A stretch of DNA of 64,000 bases, taken from assembly GCF_009712425.2 (NCBI RefSeq), contig NZ_VCJR02000001.1, positions 496,001-560,000 on the forward strand, written 5' to 3'. Every line of letters begins with the position of its first letter. Positions within the stretch are counted from its first letter, which is position 1. The notes beneath the pieces are model-generated. The model was not told the DNA's origin. It ran no database searches and saw nothing but the letters and a program-made list of their open reading frames with translations. A program made the position numbers and the translations under genes. This document shows positions 56,665-64,000 of this stretch, piece after piece. The DNA comes from Aquisalinus luteolus. GTDB lineage: Bacteria > Pseudomonadota > Alphaproteobacteria > Caulobacterales > Parvularculaceae.

Positions 56665-57771
56665 ATGGGCGAGCGCGTCGACAGCGTCGTCATCGGGGCG
56701 GGGGTCGTCGGCCTCGCCGTGGCGCGCGCGCTGGCGCTGTCTGGGCGCGAGGTAATGGTGCTGGAACAGCACGACGCCTTCGGCACCGAAACCTCCTCGC
56801 GCAATTCCGAAGTCATCCATGCCGGCATCTATTACGAGCCGGGCAGCCTGAAAGCGCAGTTATGCGTGCGCGGCAAGGAGGTGCTCTATCCTTATCTCGC
56901 GGAGCGCGGCGTGCCGTATCTGAACTGCGGCAAGCTGATCGTCGCGACGTCGCCCGCCGAGGTGCCGGGCCTGAAGGCGCTGATGGCGCGGGCGGAGGCC
57001 AATGGCGTCCATGATCTGCAGCTGATGAGTGCGGAGGAAGCAAAGGCGATGGAACCGGCGCTTGCCTGCGAAGCGGCGATCTGGTCGCCCTCGACCGGCA
57101 TTTTCGACAGCCATACCTATATGCTCAGCTTGCTGGGCGATATCGAAAATGCGGGCGGCATGGCCGTGTTCAATGCGCCAGTTGTTGGCGGGCGTGTCCG
57201 GGAGGAGCGCGTCGAAATCAATGTCGGCGGCGAGGCGGGTGTGAAGCTGGATGCGGCGCTGGTCGTCAACTGCGCCGGGCTGCATGCGAGCCGAGTGGCG
57301 CAGCTGATCGAAGGCTTCCCGGCGGACAAGGTGCCGGAGACGCGATACGCCAAGGGGCGGTACTTCACCTATTCCGGCAAGGCGCCGTTCGAGCGGCTGA
57401 TCTATCCCATGCCGACGGCGGACAGTCAGGGCACGCACTATACCCGTGACCTCGGCGGGCAGGGGCGGCTGGGGCCGGACGTGGTCTGGGGCGTGGAGCT
57501 CGGCGATTACGATGTCGATGAGGGGGCCCGGGACCAGTTCTGGCAGGACGCGGTGAAGTTCTGGCCGGGGCTGGAAAAGGACAAGCTGTACGCGTCGTAC
57601 GCAGGTATCAGGCCGAAGATCACGACGCCCGGCGTGTGGGCGGATTATCGCATAGAGGGGCCGGCGGCCCACGGCGTGCCGGGAATGATCCAGCTATTCG
57701 GCATCGAATCGCCGGGCTTGACGGCGAGCATGGCGATTGGGGAGTATGTGGCGGGTATTTCAGGGGACTGA
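56665..57771 (+). CDS. LhgO-like FAD-dependent L-2-hydroxyglutarate oxidase family protein
   Basis: The protein has 368 residues. The N-terminus binds FAD through VDSVVIGAGVVGLAVARALALSGREVMVLEQ (GxGxxG, about residues 4-34). This is followed by SSRNSEVIHAGIYYEPGSLKAQLCVRGKEVLYPYLAERGVPYLNCGKLIVA (about residues 47-97), a hallmark of L-2-hydroxyglutarate oxidase (LhgO) and relatives. The substrate could also be a glycine-like or other 2-hydroxy acid. It is soluble. The last codons lie inside a 27-bp perfect inverted repeat (57757-57841), and the TGA stop is part of its left arm. Confidence 0.85.
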   Translation: MGERVDSVVIGAGVVGLAVARALALSGREVMVLEQHDAFGTETSSRNSEVIHAGIYYEPGSLKAQLCVRGKEVLYPYLAERGVPYLNCGKLIVATSPAEVPGLKALMARAEANGVHDLQLMSAEEAKAMEPALACEAAIWSPSTGIFDSHTYMLSLLGDIENAGGMAVFNAPVVGGRVREERVEINVGGEAGVKLDAALVVNCAGLHASRVAQLIEGFPADKVPETRYAKGRYFTYSGKAPFERLIYPMPTADSQGTHYTRDLGGQGRLGPDVVWGVELGDYDVDEGARDQFWQDAVKFWPGLEKDKLYASYAGIRPKITTPGVWADYRIEGPAAHGVPGMIQLFGIESPGLTASMAIGEYVAGISGD

Positions 57772-57841
57772 GGATGTCAAGGCGGCACCCGCTACGCGGC
57801 GCGGCAAAGCCGCGGCCTTGACATCCTCAGTCCCCTGAAAT
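57757..57841. repeat. 27-bp perfect inverted repeat spanning the end of the FAD oxidase gene
   Basis: The arms are 57757-57783 and 57815-57841, exact complements of each other (each contains GACTGAGGATGTCAAGGC or its complement). They enclose 31 bases that hold a small second hairpin, CGCGGC-AAA-GCCGCG (57800-57814). The stop codon of the oxidase lies in the left arm. It could be a palindromic insertion or a remnant of a short inverted duplication. Confidence 0.9.
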
Positions 57842-57852
57842 CAAAATGCCGA

Positions 57853-57890
57853 CAAGGTCTGTAAGGACAGGTCTGTCCTTACAGACCTTG
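57853..57890. repeat. 17-bp perfect hairpin with 4-base loop
   Basis: CAAGGTCTGTAAGGACA (57853-57869) and its exact complement (57874-57890) are separated by GGTC. It lies 12 bases after the previous inverted repeat and 23 bases before the small membrane-protein gene. There is no T-run, so it is not a normal terminator. Confidence 0.9.
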
Positions 57891-57913
57891 AAGAGATTGA
57901 AGGTAAAGGCGAG

Positions 57914-58126
57914 ATGAAAACCGTTTGGCGTATTGGTCTCTGGATGACCTCCCTTGTCGTTATCAGCGTTATCTACGCTGCATCACTACGATATGTATTC
58001 GCCGATACAGAAATCGCTGAACATAGATTCTTTTCAGAAGCTATTTTTGCTGTTTGGGTGTTTGTAATAGTCTTTCCGCATTGGTGGTGGCTTGGCCAGA
58101 TACGGAGTCGAAAGCATTCGACATGA
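57914..58126 (+). CDS. Small two-helix membrane protein of low GC content
   Basis: The protein has 70 residues with two transmembrane segments (about residues 8-27, LWMTSLVVISVIYAASLRYV, and 43-61, AIFAVWVFVIVFPHWWWLGQI). A short basic tail (RSRKHST) follows. The sequence around the ATG (AAGGTAAAGGCGAG) provides a reasonable ribosome binding site. The DNA is clearly less GC-rich than its neighbours. No family is recognised. It is isolated between two palindromes and the ABC exporter gene on the opposite strand, and could be foreign. Confidence 0.6.
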   Translation: MKTVWRIGLWMTSLVVISVIYAASLRYVFADTEIAEHRFFSEAIFAVWVFVIVFPHWWWLGQIRSRKHST

Positions 58127-58153
58127 GACGAGTGCTTTACGCTGTTAAACGAT

Positions 58154-59986
58154 TTACTCCGCTGCCTGCCGGTCTTCCTGTTGGCGCTGCCACAGCTCTG
58201 CATAATCACCGCCTTTGGCAAGAAGCTCCGCATGGGTCCCTTGTTCGATGATCTGGCCGTCATCCATCACAAGAATGCGGTCGGCGTCGATGATGGTCGA
58301 CAGGCGGTGGGCGATGACGAGGGTTGTACGGCTCTCCGCGACATTGCGCAGGGCGGTCTGGATGCCCTGCTCGGTCACGCTGTCGAGGGCCGAGGTCGCC
58401 TCGTCGAGGATCAGGATCGGCGGGTTCTTCAATATGGTGCGGGCGATGGCGACGCGCTGTTTCTCGCCGCCTGACAGTTTCAGCCCGCGCTCGCCGACGA
58501 CGGTGTCATAGCCCTTGGGCAGGCCGGTGACGAAGTCGTGGATCTGCGCCATCTGCGCGGCCTGTTCGATCTCGTCCTGCGTCGCACCGGGCTTGGCATA
58601 GGCGATGTTGTAGCCGATCGTCTCGTTGAACAGCACCGTGTCCTGCGGCACCATGCCGATGGCGGCGCGCAGTGAGTCCTGCGTGACATCGCGGATATCC
58701 TGCCCGTCGATCGTCACGCTGCCCTCGTCGATATCGTAAAAGCGATAGAGGATGCGGCTGATGGTCGACTTGCCCGCGCCGGAATGGCCGACAATGGCGA
58801 TCTTCTCGCCGGGGCGGGCCGTGAAGGAGACGCCTTTCAGGATCGGGCGGTCTTCCTCGTAACGGAAATGGACATTGTCGAAGGCGATGGCCGCGCCATC
58901 GACCTGCAGCGGGCGGGCATCGGGCCGGTCCTCGACTTCCTGCTTTACGTTCAGCAGGCTGAACATCTTTTCCATATCGATCAGCGACTGCTTGATCTCG
59001 CGATAGGCGAAGCCGAGAATGTTCAGCGGCTGATAGAGCTGCATCATGATCAGTGAGACACCGGTGATGACCCCGACCTCCATCTCGCCTGCTGCGATGG
59101 ACCGGGCGACGAGCAGCAGGATCGCGACGATGCCGGCATTGAAGATCAGCGCCTGGCCGATATTGACGATGGCGAGGGAGTTGTTGGAGCGGATGGCCGC
59201 TTCCTGATAGCGCGCCATGGCATCGTTATAGCGGTCCGCCTCCCAGCGCTCATTGTTGAAATATTTCACCGTCTCGTAGTTGAGCAGGGAATCGACCGCG
59301 CGGGTGTTCGCCTCCGTGTCCTGCTGGTTCATCTCCCTGCGGAATTTCAGTCGCCATTCAGTCGAAGAGATCGTGAACCAGACATAGACGATGACTGTCA
59401 CTGCCGCGATGACGGCATAGACCGGGTCGTAGCGGATGGAGAACAGGACGGCGATGATGGCGAGCTGGATGAAGGTCGGGATGATGTTGAACAGGAGGAA
59501 GCGGAACAGGAAGTCGATGGAGCGGATGCCGCGTTCGATGATGCGTGACAGCCCGCCGGTGCGCCGCTCCAGATGGAAGCGCAGCGACAGCGCGTGGAGA
59601 TGGCGGAAGACGTCGATTGCAACCTCGCGCTGGGCGTTCTGACCGACGCGGGCGAACAGGAATTCGCGCAGCTGCGGTACGGCAACGCTGAGCAGGCGCA
59701 AGATACCATAGCCGATAATGAGGGAGAGGATTGTTGCGACGGCGATAACCGCGGGGTCCGACTGGTCGAGGCCGTTGACGACTTCCTCCAGCAGGATCGG
59801 CGCGCCGAGGGAGACGACCTGGCCCAAGAGGATGACGATGAAGGCGGCAACGACGCGCAGCTTGTAGCTCGGCTTGTCCTTCGGCCACAGATGCGGCAGC
59901 AGCGCGCGCACGGAGGCAAGCTGCTCCTTCAGCGAACTCGCCTCGCCGTCATGCAGGCCGTATTCTCGTTTGGATCCCCTTGGCAT
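58154..59986 (-). CDS. Atm1/HMT1-type ABC exporter, fused permease and ATPase
   Basis: The protein has 610 residues. An N-terminal six-helix transmembrane domain (about residues 45-330) is followed by the nucleotide-binding domain (about 365-600). Walker A is VGHSGAGKST, the signature is LSGGEKQRVAIARTIL, Walker B is ILILDEATSALD, and a switch His lies in VIAHRLSTI. The R-E-I-K-Q-S-L-I-D-M-E-K-M-F block (about residues 325-338) is the hallmark of Atm1-like exporters that carry glutathione-linked sulfur or heavy-metal compounds. The closest bacterial relatives include NaAtm1. It is a homodimer in the family. It is divergent from the aldehyde dehydrogenase gene. Confidence 0.93.
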   Translation of the reverse strand: MPRGSKREYGLHDGEASSLKEQLASVRALLPHLWPKDKPSYKLRVVAAFIVILLGQVVSLGAPILLEEVVNGLDQSDPAVIAVATILSLIIGYGILRLLSVAVPQLREFLFARVGQNAQREVAIDVFRHLHALSLRFHLERRTGGLSRIIERGIRSIDFLFRFLLFNIIPTFIQLAIIAVLFSIRYDPVYAVIAAVTVIVYVWFTISSTEWRLKFRREMNQQDTEANTRAVDSLLNYETVKYFNNERWEADRYNDAMARYQEAAIRSNNSLAIVNIGQALIFNAGIVAILLLVARSIAAGEMEVGVITGVSLIMMQLYQPLNILGFAYREIKQSLIDMEKMFSLLNVKQEVEDRPDARPLQVDGAAIAFDNVHFRYEEDRPILKGVSFTARPGEKIAIVGHSGAGKSTISRILYRFYDIDEGSVTIDGQDIRDVTQDSLRAAIGMVPQDTVLFNETIGYNIAYAKPGATQDEIEQAAQMAQIHDFVTGLPKGYDTVVGERGLKLSGGEKQRVAIARTILKNPPILILDEATSALDSVTEQGIQTALRNVAESRTTLVIAHRLSTIIDADRILVMDDGQIIEQGTHAELLAKGGDYAELWQRQQEDRQAAE

Positions 59987-60128
59987 GGGGGTGAGGTAGG
60001 ATGTACGGGCGCAAAAGGGAAGGGGCAGCTGTCAAAGGCGTCCCCATGGCCTGACGGTAACGCGCCCGTGACGGAACGAGCGTCTCCCTGAAGTATTGGA
60101 TAAACAACCGATATTTCAGGAGACTATA

Positions 60129-61505
60129 ATGAGCGACACTCTCACTACCGTTAACCCGGCGACAGGCGAAACTCTCAATACCTACGACCGCATGTCCGAC
60201 AAGGAGGCCTTTGCCGCCGTCGAGCGCTGTCACGAGGCGTTTCTGAAATGGCGCCATCGCACCCTCGAAGACAGGGCCGCCATCATAAAGAACATCGCCA
60301 AGGAGTTGCGCGACAACAGCGATGAATTTGCGCAGCTGATGACAAACGAGACCGGCAAGCTGGTCGGCGATGGCGCAGCCGAAATCGAACTGTGTGCTGG
60401 TATTTGCGAATATACCGCTGAGACCGGGGTTAAGGCCCTGCAGGATGAGGAGCGCGAGGTCGATGGTGCGAAGGCAGGTATCATCACCTACAGCCCCGTC
60501 GGCGTCGTCTATGGTATCCAGCCATGGAATTTCCCGGCCTACCAGGCCGTGCGCTATTCCATCGCCAGCCTGATGGCGGGTAATGGCATCCTGCTGAAGC
60601 ATGCCGAATCCTGCACCGGTAGCGGGCTGTTCCTGAAAAAGCTGTATGAGCGGGCTGGACTGCCTGAGGATCTGTTCACCGTGCTGCTGATCGATCACGA
60701 CCAGTCGGACAGGATCATCGAAAACGATTTGGTGCGCGGCGTTACCCTGACCGGCAGCGAAGGCGCGGGCAAGCATGTCGGCGAGGTGGCCGGCAAGGCG
60801 CTGAAGAAAATGGTGCTCGAGCTGGGTTCCAATGATGCCTATCTGGTGCTGGAAGATGCCGACCTTGATCTTGCTGTCGAGCACTGCGTGAAGGGCCGCA
60901 TCTTCAACAATGGCGAGACCTGCGTAAATGCCAAGCGGTTCATCGTGGCCGACAAGATCTATGATGCCTTCGTCGACAGGTTCGTGGAGAAGATGGCCTC
61001 GATCAAGATGGGTGACCCGACGGATGATGAGACGCAGCTGGGCCCCATGGCGCGTGGAGACTTACGCGACACTCTCGCCGGACAGGTCGAGGAAAGCGTC
61101 AAGAATGGCGCGCGTATCCGTTGCGGCGGAGAAGTGCCGGACGGCAAGGGCTTCTATTATCCGTCTACGGTGCTCGACAATGTCGAGCCGGGTCATCCGG
61201 CCTATGATGACGAGCTGTTCGGACCGGTTGCCTCCGTGATCCGGGCAAAGGACGATGAAGACGCGATGCGCATCGCCAATGACAGCCGCTATGGCCTTGG
61301 CGGCGGCATCTTCTCAAAAGACGAGAACAAGGCGATCGAGCTGGCGCGTGATCACTTCGACACCGGCATGGTGTTTATTAACGGGTTCAGCATCGCGACG
61401 CCGAACATGCCTTTCGGTGGTGTGAAGAATTCCGGCTATGGCCGCGAACATGGCGGCTTCGGTATGAAGGAGTTCGTGAATATTAAGGCGATCTCCGTCT
61501 TCTGA
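60129..61505 (+). CDS. NAD(P)-dependent succinate-semialdehyde dehydrogenase-like aldehyde dehydrogenase
   Basis: The protein has 458 residues from the ATG at 60129, which follows AGGAGACTATA. It oxidises an aldehyde to an acid. Catalytic residues are C265 in NNGETCVNAKRF, E231 in MVLELGSND and N134 in QPWNFPAY, all intact. The ELGSNDAYLVL version, in place of ELGGNAPF, is like the YneI/Sad branch (succinate-semialdehyde dehydrogenase). Substrates of other short aldehydes are possible. It is cytosolic and monocistronic, with a terminator at 61531-61561. Confidence 0.88.
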   Translation: MSDTLTTVNPATGETLNTYDRMSDKEAFAAVERCHEAFLKWRHRTLEDRAAIIKNIAKELRDNSDEFAQLMTNETGKLVGDGAAEIELCAGICEYTAETGVKALQDEEREVDGAKAGIITYSPVGVVYGIQPWNFPAYQAVRYSIASLMAGNGILLKHAESCTGSGLFLKKLYERAGLPEDLFTVLLIDHDQSDRIIENDLVRGVTLTGSEGAGKHVGEVAGKALKKMVLELGSNDAYLVLEDADLDLAVEHCVKGRIFNNGETCVNAKRFIVADKIYDAFVDRFVEKMASIKMGDPTDDETQLGPMARGDLRDTLAGQVEESVKNGARIRCGGEVPDGKGFYYPSTVLDNVEPGHPAYDDELFGPVASVIRAKDDEDAMRIANDSRYGLGGGIFSKDENKAIELARDHFDTGMVFINGFSIATPNMPFGGVKNSGYGREHGGFGMKEFVNIKAISVF

Positions 61506-61530
61506 AATACGGATTTTCCATCGCGTCAAG

Positions 61531-61561
61531 AAAAAGCCCTGCACCTGCGGCGGGGCTTTTT
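61531..61561. terminator. Bidirectional terminator between the aldehyde dehydrogenase and TRIC genes
   Basis: AAAAAGCCCTGC pairs with GCGGGGCTTTTT (61531-61542 with 61550-61561, one G.T pair) around a 7-base loop. The A-run and T-run make it usable from both sides. Confidence 0.9.
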
Positions 61562-61568
61562 CCATGCC

Positions 61569-62177
61569 TTACTGCCGTGCCTTGGGCAGGGACAGCGGGA
61601 AGATGATGGCGCAGCCACGCAGGGCAAAGGCGCTGACGATGCAGGCGATCAGGCAGATGCGGTCATTGAAGCCTGTGAAATAGAGCCCGGCGAAAACGGT
61701 CGAGCCGAGCAGGGCGGCGGTCGCGTAAATCTCCTCTTTCATCAGCAGGTTCTCGCGCCCCGCGACGATGTCCCGGACAATCCCTCCGACCGTTGCCGTC
61801 ATCACGCCCATGACGATGACGATGGCAAAGGAGTGGCCGAGTTCTGCTGCCTTGGCCGCGCCTGTCGCAGCGAAGACTGCAAGTCCGGCCGCATCGGCCC
61901 AGCGCAGCGGTTTGAAGTCCTCTATCGTCTTGTGCAGGAAAAAGGCGGTGATGCCGCCAAGGCCGGCGAGCAGGAGCGAAAGATTGTCCTCCAGCCAGAA
62001 GACCGGCACATCGAGGATGAGATCGCGCAGCGTGCCCCCGCCAACGGCGGGCAGGAAGGCGAGAACGACCACGCCGAAAATATCCATGTCCCGGCGCACC
62101 GCCGCGATCCCGCCGGACAGGGCAAAGACGAAGACCCCAACGCGGTCGGCGATTTCAAGAAAAAGGTCAAAGGGCAT
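61569..62177 (-). CDS. TRIC-type cation channel family protein (YadS/UPF0126)
   Basis: The protein has 202 residues from the ATG at 62177; a TTG at 62204 in frame is a weaker option. It has about seven transmembrane helices in two repeats. The family mark is GVFVFALSGGIAAVRRDMDIFGVVVLAFLPAVGGGTLRDLIL (about residues 14-55), repeated as GLAVFAATGAAKAAELGHSFAIVIVMGVMTATVGGIVRDIVAG (about residues 98-140), with the G-G-G/R-D pore motif in both. These are prokaryotic homologues of trimeric intracellular cation channels and conduct potassium or sodium. No ribosome binding site is clear. Confidence 0.9.
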   Translation of the reverse strand: MPFDLFLEIADRVGVFVFALSGGIAAVRRDMDIFGVVVLAFLPAVGGGTLRDLILDVPVFWLEDNLSLLLAGLGGITAFFLHKTIEDFKPLRWADAAGLAVFAATGAAKAAELGHSFAIVIVMGVMTATVGGIVRDIVAGRENLLMKEEIYATAALLGSTVFAGLYFTGFNDRICLIACIVSAFALRGCAIIFPLSLPKARQ

Positions 62178-62268
62178 GGGCGTGTCCGGAAGCTGCTTGC
62201 GCAAAGTAGGGGATTCCCACTCATAAGTCAGCGCGTGCCGCGTCCGCCTACGCTGCGCTTCGGCGCGA

Positions 62269-62346
62269 CAGCCTTCGCTCTTACGAGCTTGACATGGCTG
62301 GATGATGGCTGGCTTGCCGAGCCGAAGCTCGTAAGAGCGAAGGCTG
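62269..62346. repeat. 22-bp perfect inverted repeat abutting the tRNA
   Basis: The arms 62269-62290 (containing CTTCGCTCTTACGAGCTT) and 62325-62346 are exact complements around a 34-base centre. The right arm touches the tRNA-Met 3' end and overlaps its CCA by two bases. The position at a tRNA 3' end resembles an attachment or small mobile element site. Confidence 0.9.
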
Positions 62347-62421
62347 GTAGTGGAGGGCGGGCTTGAACCGCCGACCTCAGGGTTATGAATCCTGCGCTCT
62401 CACCAACTGAGCTACTCCACC
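62345..62421 (-). tRNA. tRNA-Met(CAT), elongator type
   Basis: On the minus strand the 77-base gene, CCA included, starts GGTGGAGTAGCTCAGTTGGT. The anticodon loop is TTCATAA with anticodon CAT at 34-36. The T arm has GGTTCAAGCC and the acceptor stem GGTGGAG pairs with CTCCACT, with a G.T pair at 1-72. The last anticodon-stem pair (31-39) is A.C. The lysidine-type tRNA-Ile2 has the same anticodon and is the alternative, but the overall sequence looks like elongator Met. CCA is encoded. A promoter lies at 62476-62505. Confidence 0.93.
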
Positions 62422-62475
62422 CCAAAGGGCCCAATGCCTTAACGGCCTGTTCCGGCGCTGCCGGACAGAGCGACG

Positions 62476-62505
62476 GTATAAAGGCGATCCCGCTGGCTTT
62501 GTCAA
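62476..62505 (-). promoter_or_regulatory. Sigma-70 type promoter for the tRNA-Met gene
   Basis: On the minus strand TTGACA (62505-62500) and TTATAC (62481-62476) are separated by 18 bases. The tRNA 5' end is 54 bases downstream of the -10, and the leader contains a small GC-rich hairpin (TCCGGC-GCT-GCCGGA). Confidence 0.7.
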
Positions 62506-62653
62506 CTGACGAATGGCGCATAGCCGTTCTGCACCCGGGAAGCTGGCGGCGAGGCGGTCATTCGCCTAAGTAGCATACAGTAAAGGGCCGTTAATCGCAT
62601 GCTTACGGGCAGCGTGTAGGGTCGGGGCACCTATGTAATGCCGGGGCAGGACA

Positions 62654-64000
62654 ATGGCACGAGCGACGGAAAAAACTCTTTTTACTTCAGTGGCTTGCGC
62701 CGTAATCGCAGGTGCAACTGGCTTCGTGCCTGCGCAGGCGCAGACACTGCGGGAAGTGCTGGAGCTGACCTATGAGACGAGCCCGGCCCTGAAAGCGGGG
62801 CGGGCCCAGTTGCGTGCGACCGACGAACTGGGTGCCCAGGCGCGGGCCGAGGGGCGGCCGACCCTGAACGGGCAGCTTTCCTATGAGACTGCCGAAGGGA
62901 ATTACGACCCGGGCCGCGATCTTTCTGAACTCTTTGGCGGTGGTGAGGGCGGCATTCCGCCGGATATGGGTGACGGTGAACAGCAGGAGCTGATTAACGA
63001 GGCGCTGACCGGCAATGGCGGCACCGGCACGCGGCAGATCGGCGTGGAGCTGCAGCAACCGATCTTCCAGGGCTTCCGGGTCAAGAACTCCATCAAGCGC
63101 TCTGAAGCACAGATCGATGCAGCGCAGGCCGAGCTGGTCGCGACGGAGCAGCAGCTCTTCTATGATGCGATCAGCGCCTATCTCGGTGTGATCACGGCGG
63201 AAGAAGCCATCGGATTTACCGAGGCGTCGCTGACCTCCCTGCAGGGGCAGCGGGATTTTGCCGAGGCCCGGTTCGACAATGGCCAAGCGACTCGCACCGA
63301 TATCGCCCAGGCGGAAGCGCGGGCAGCACAGGCCAATGCCGACCTGATCCGGTCCCGTGCAACGCTGACGACGGCGCGGGCGCGGTTCGAGCGGATCACT
63401 GGCCGCATGCCGGGCACACTGGAGACGACCCCGCCGCTGCCGCCCATGCCAGCGACACTGGATGAGGCGCTGGAGATCGCCATGGACGGGAACCCGTCCA
63501 TCGTCGCGGCTCGCGAGCAGGAGCGGGCGTCGGCCCATGCAGTCAAGGTTGCCAAGGGCTATCTCGCCCCCACGGTCACCGCGCGGGCCAGTTATGGCTA
63601 TGCCCAGAACCAGTTCATCGAAGGCGACCAGTCGGAAAATGCGACGCTAGGCGCGCAGATCACCATCCCGCTCTATCAGGGCGGCGCGACCTATTCCGGT
63701 ATTCGTCAGGCGCGGGAAGCCCACAGCGCCGATCGCTGGCGGCTTCGGGAGGCTGAGCGCCAGTTACGTGAACAGGTGGAGTCGGCCTGGCTGCAACTTG
63801 AAGCAGCGCGCGCTGCATGGGAGGCAACAGACCCCGCCTTGTCAGCAGCCGAACTGGCCCTTGAAGGGCTGACACTGGAGGGGCGTCTGGGTCAGCGCAC
63901 GACGCTGGATGTGCTTGATGGCGAAGCGGAACTGCTCCGTGTTCGCCTGTCACGACTGCAGGCGCGGGAAGCCTATTACCTTGCTGCTTTCCGCCTGCTT
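62654..64000 (+). CDS. TolC-family outer membrane efflux or secretion protein (3' truncated)
   Basis: The frame runs open to the right edge, 449 codons, so the C-terminus is missing. A signal peptide (about residues 1-29, ending PAQA|QTL) is followed by the two repeated helical hairpins of TolC: LREVLELTYETSPALKAGRAQLRATDELGAQARAEGRPTLNGQLSYE (about residues 31-77) and the second, DEALEIAMDGNPSIVAAREQERASAHAVKVAKGYLAP (about residues 272-308). QPIFQGFRVKNSIK and IPLYQGGATYSGIRQAREA are the beta-strand/hairpin junctions. The QGF/QGG form suggests type I secretion or multidrug efflux. The partners are not in view. AGGACA precedes the ATG. Confidence 0.92.
   Translation, partial: MARATEKTLFTSVACAVIAGATGFVPAQAQTLREVLELTYETSPALKAGRAQLRATDELGAQARAEGRPTLNGQLSYETAEGNYDPGRDLSELFGGGEGGIPPDMGDGEQQELINEALTGNGGTGTRQIGVELQQPIFQGFRVKNSIKRSEAQIDAAQAELVATEQQLFYDAISAYLGVITAEEAIGFTEASLTSLQGQRDFAEARFDNGQATRTDIAQAEARAAQANADLIRSRATLTTARARFERITGRMPGTLETTPPLPPMPATLDEALEIAMDGNPSIVAAREQERASAHAVKVAKGYLAPTVTARASYGYAQNQFIEGDQSENATLGAQITIPLYQGGATYSGIRQAREAHSADRWRLREAERQLREQVESAWLQLEAARAAWEATDPALSAAELALEGLTLEGRLGQRTTLDVLDGEAELLRVRLSRLQAREAYYLAAFRLL

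Noticed and set aside
62345-62421. Reading the tRNA as tRNA-Ile2 (lysidine type) or initiator Met
   Set aside because: The anticodon alone cannot decide. The first pair is G.T rather than the initiator mismatch C-A, and the body resembles elongator Met. Ile2 remains a smaller possibility.
62687-63538. 283-codon minus-strand open frame
   Set aside because: It is a shadow of the tolC-family gene, which runs off the window and so is not closed by a stop. TolC repeats are clear on the plus strand.

Overview
The window looks like a chromosomal segment of a high-GC alphaproteobacterium from the stalked or dimorphic Caulobacter-like orders (Caulobacterales, Hyphomonadales or Parvularculales). This is inferred from gene content. 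Alphaproteobacterial cell-cycle families are present (TrcR/DUF1013, RcdA/DUF1465), along with many alphaproteobacterial small families (DUF1192, DUF465, TIGR02444, DUF599, TIGR02302/DUF4175, COQ9) and a perfect TTAA-N7-TTAA CtrA-type site. No rRNA, phage, insertion sequence, integrase or CRISPR array was seen. Coding density is high. The only RNA gene found is one tRNA-Met(CAT).

Layout. 0-6.8 kb: the end of a COQ9 gene, a DUF6492 protein, a serine hydrolase, a lipoprotein, YegP, and three tandem exported 200-residue tail-collar-domain proteins closed by a strong terminator. 6.8-11.2 kb: purEK, a diguanylate cyclase, and ubiX-TIGR02444-DUF465. 11.2-16.2 kb: an SDR with a destroyed active site, trcR, DUF599, a quinone oxidoreductase, DUF1192, rcdA and rpmE. 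16.3-24 kb: a paraoxonase-like protein, thrC, a GNAT enzyme, an EAL phosphodiesterase, yqgE, a peroxiredoxin and small proteins. 24-29.5 kb: an acyl-CoA dehydrogenase and TetR gene divergent from an MCC-type biotin-dependent carboxylase, with a nested palindrome between them. 29.6-39.9 kb: an MHYT hybrid kinase, DUF4175, an FG-GAP repeat protein, lysA-lptM-argH and a TlpA-like thioredoxin. 40-47.9 kb: lipoproteins, RarD, a flavodoxin-like protein, glyQ without glyS, a PadR-controlled membrane cluster and YbjQ. 47.9-51.9 kb: a heme-type TonB receptor with a cytochrome b561 and a divergent DUF6607 lipoprotein, sharing two Fur-like palindromes. 51.9-57.8 kb: MscS, an OxyR-like regulator lacking the peroxidatic cysteine, DUF1761, mtgA, a YkgJ-type protein and an LhgO-type oxidase. 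57.8-64 kb: large perfect hairpins, an Atm1-type ABC exporter, an aldehyde dehydrogenase, a TRIC channel, tRNA-Met and a truncated tolC gene.

How the genes relate. Most are housekeeping: purine, lysine, arginine and threonine synthesis, ubiquinone prenyl-flavin supply and the cell envelope. Three recognisable adaptive modules stand out: branched-chain or isoprenoid acyl-CoA catabolism under a TetR regulator, iron-regulated heme uptake, and an OxyR-like locus. The OxyR-like locus has a shared TTCCTATC sequence at two promoter regions, a tiny membrane-peptide gene and a minus-strand terminator inside mscS. The least explained pieces are the tail-collar triplet, the inactive-looking SDR, the OxyR-like regulator with its small gene, and the paired perfect inverted repeats at 57.8 kb and beside the tRNA.
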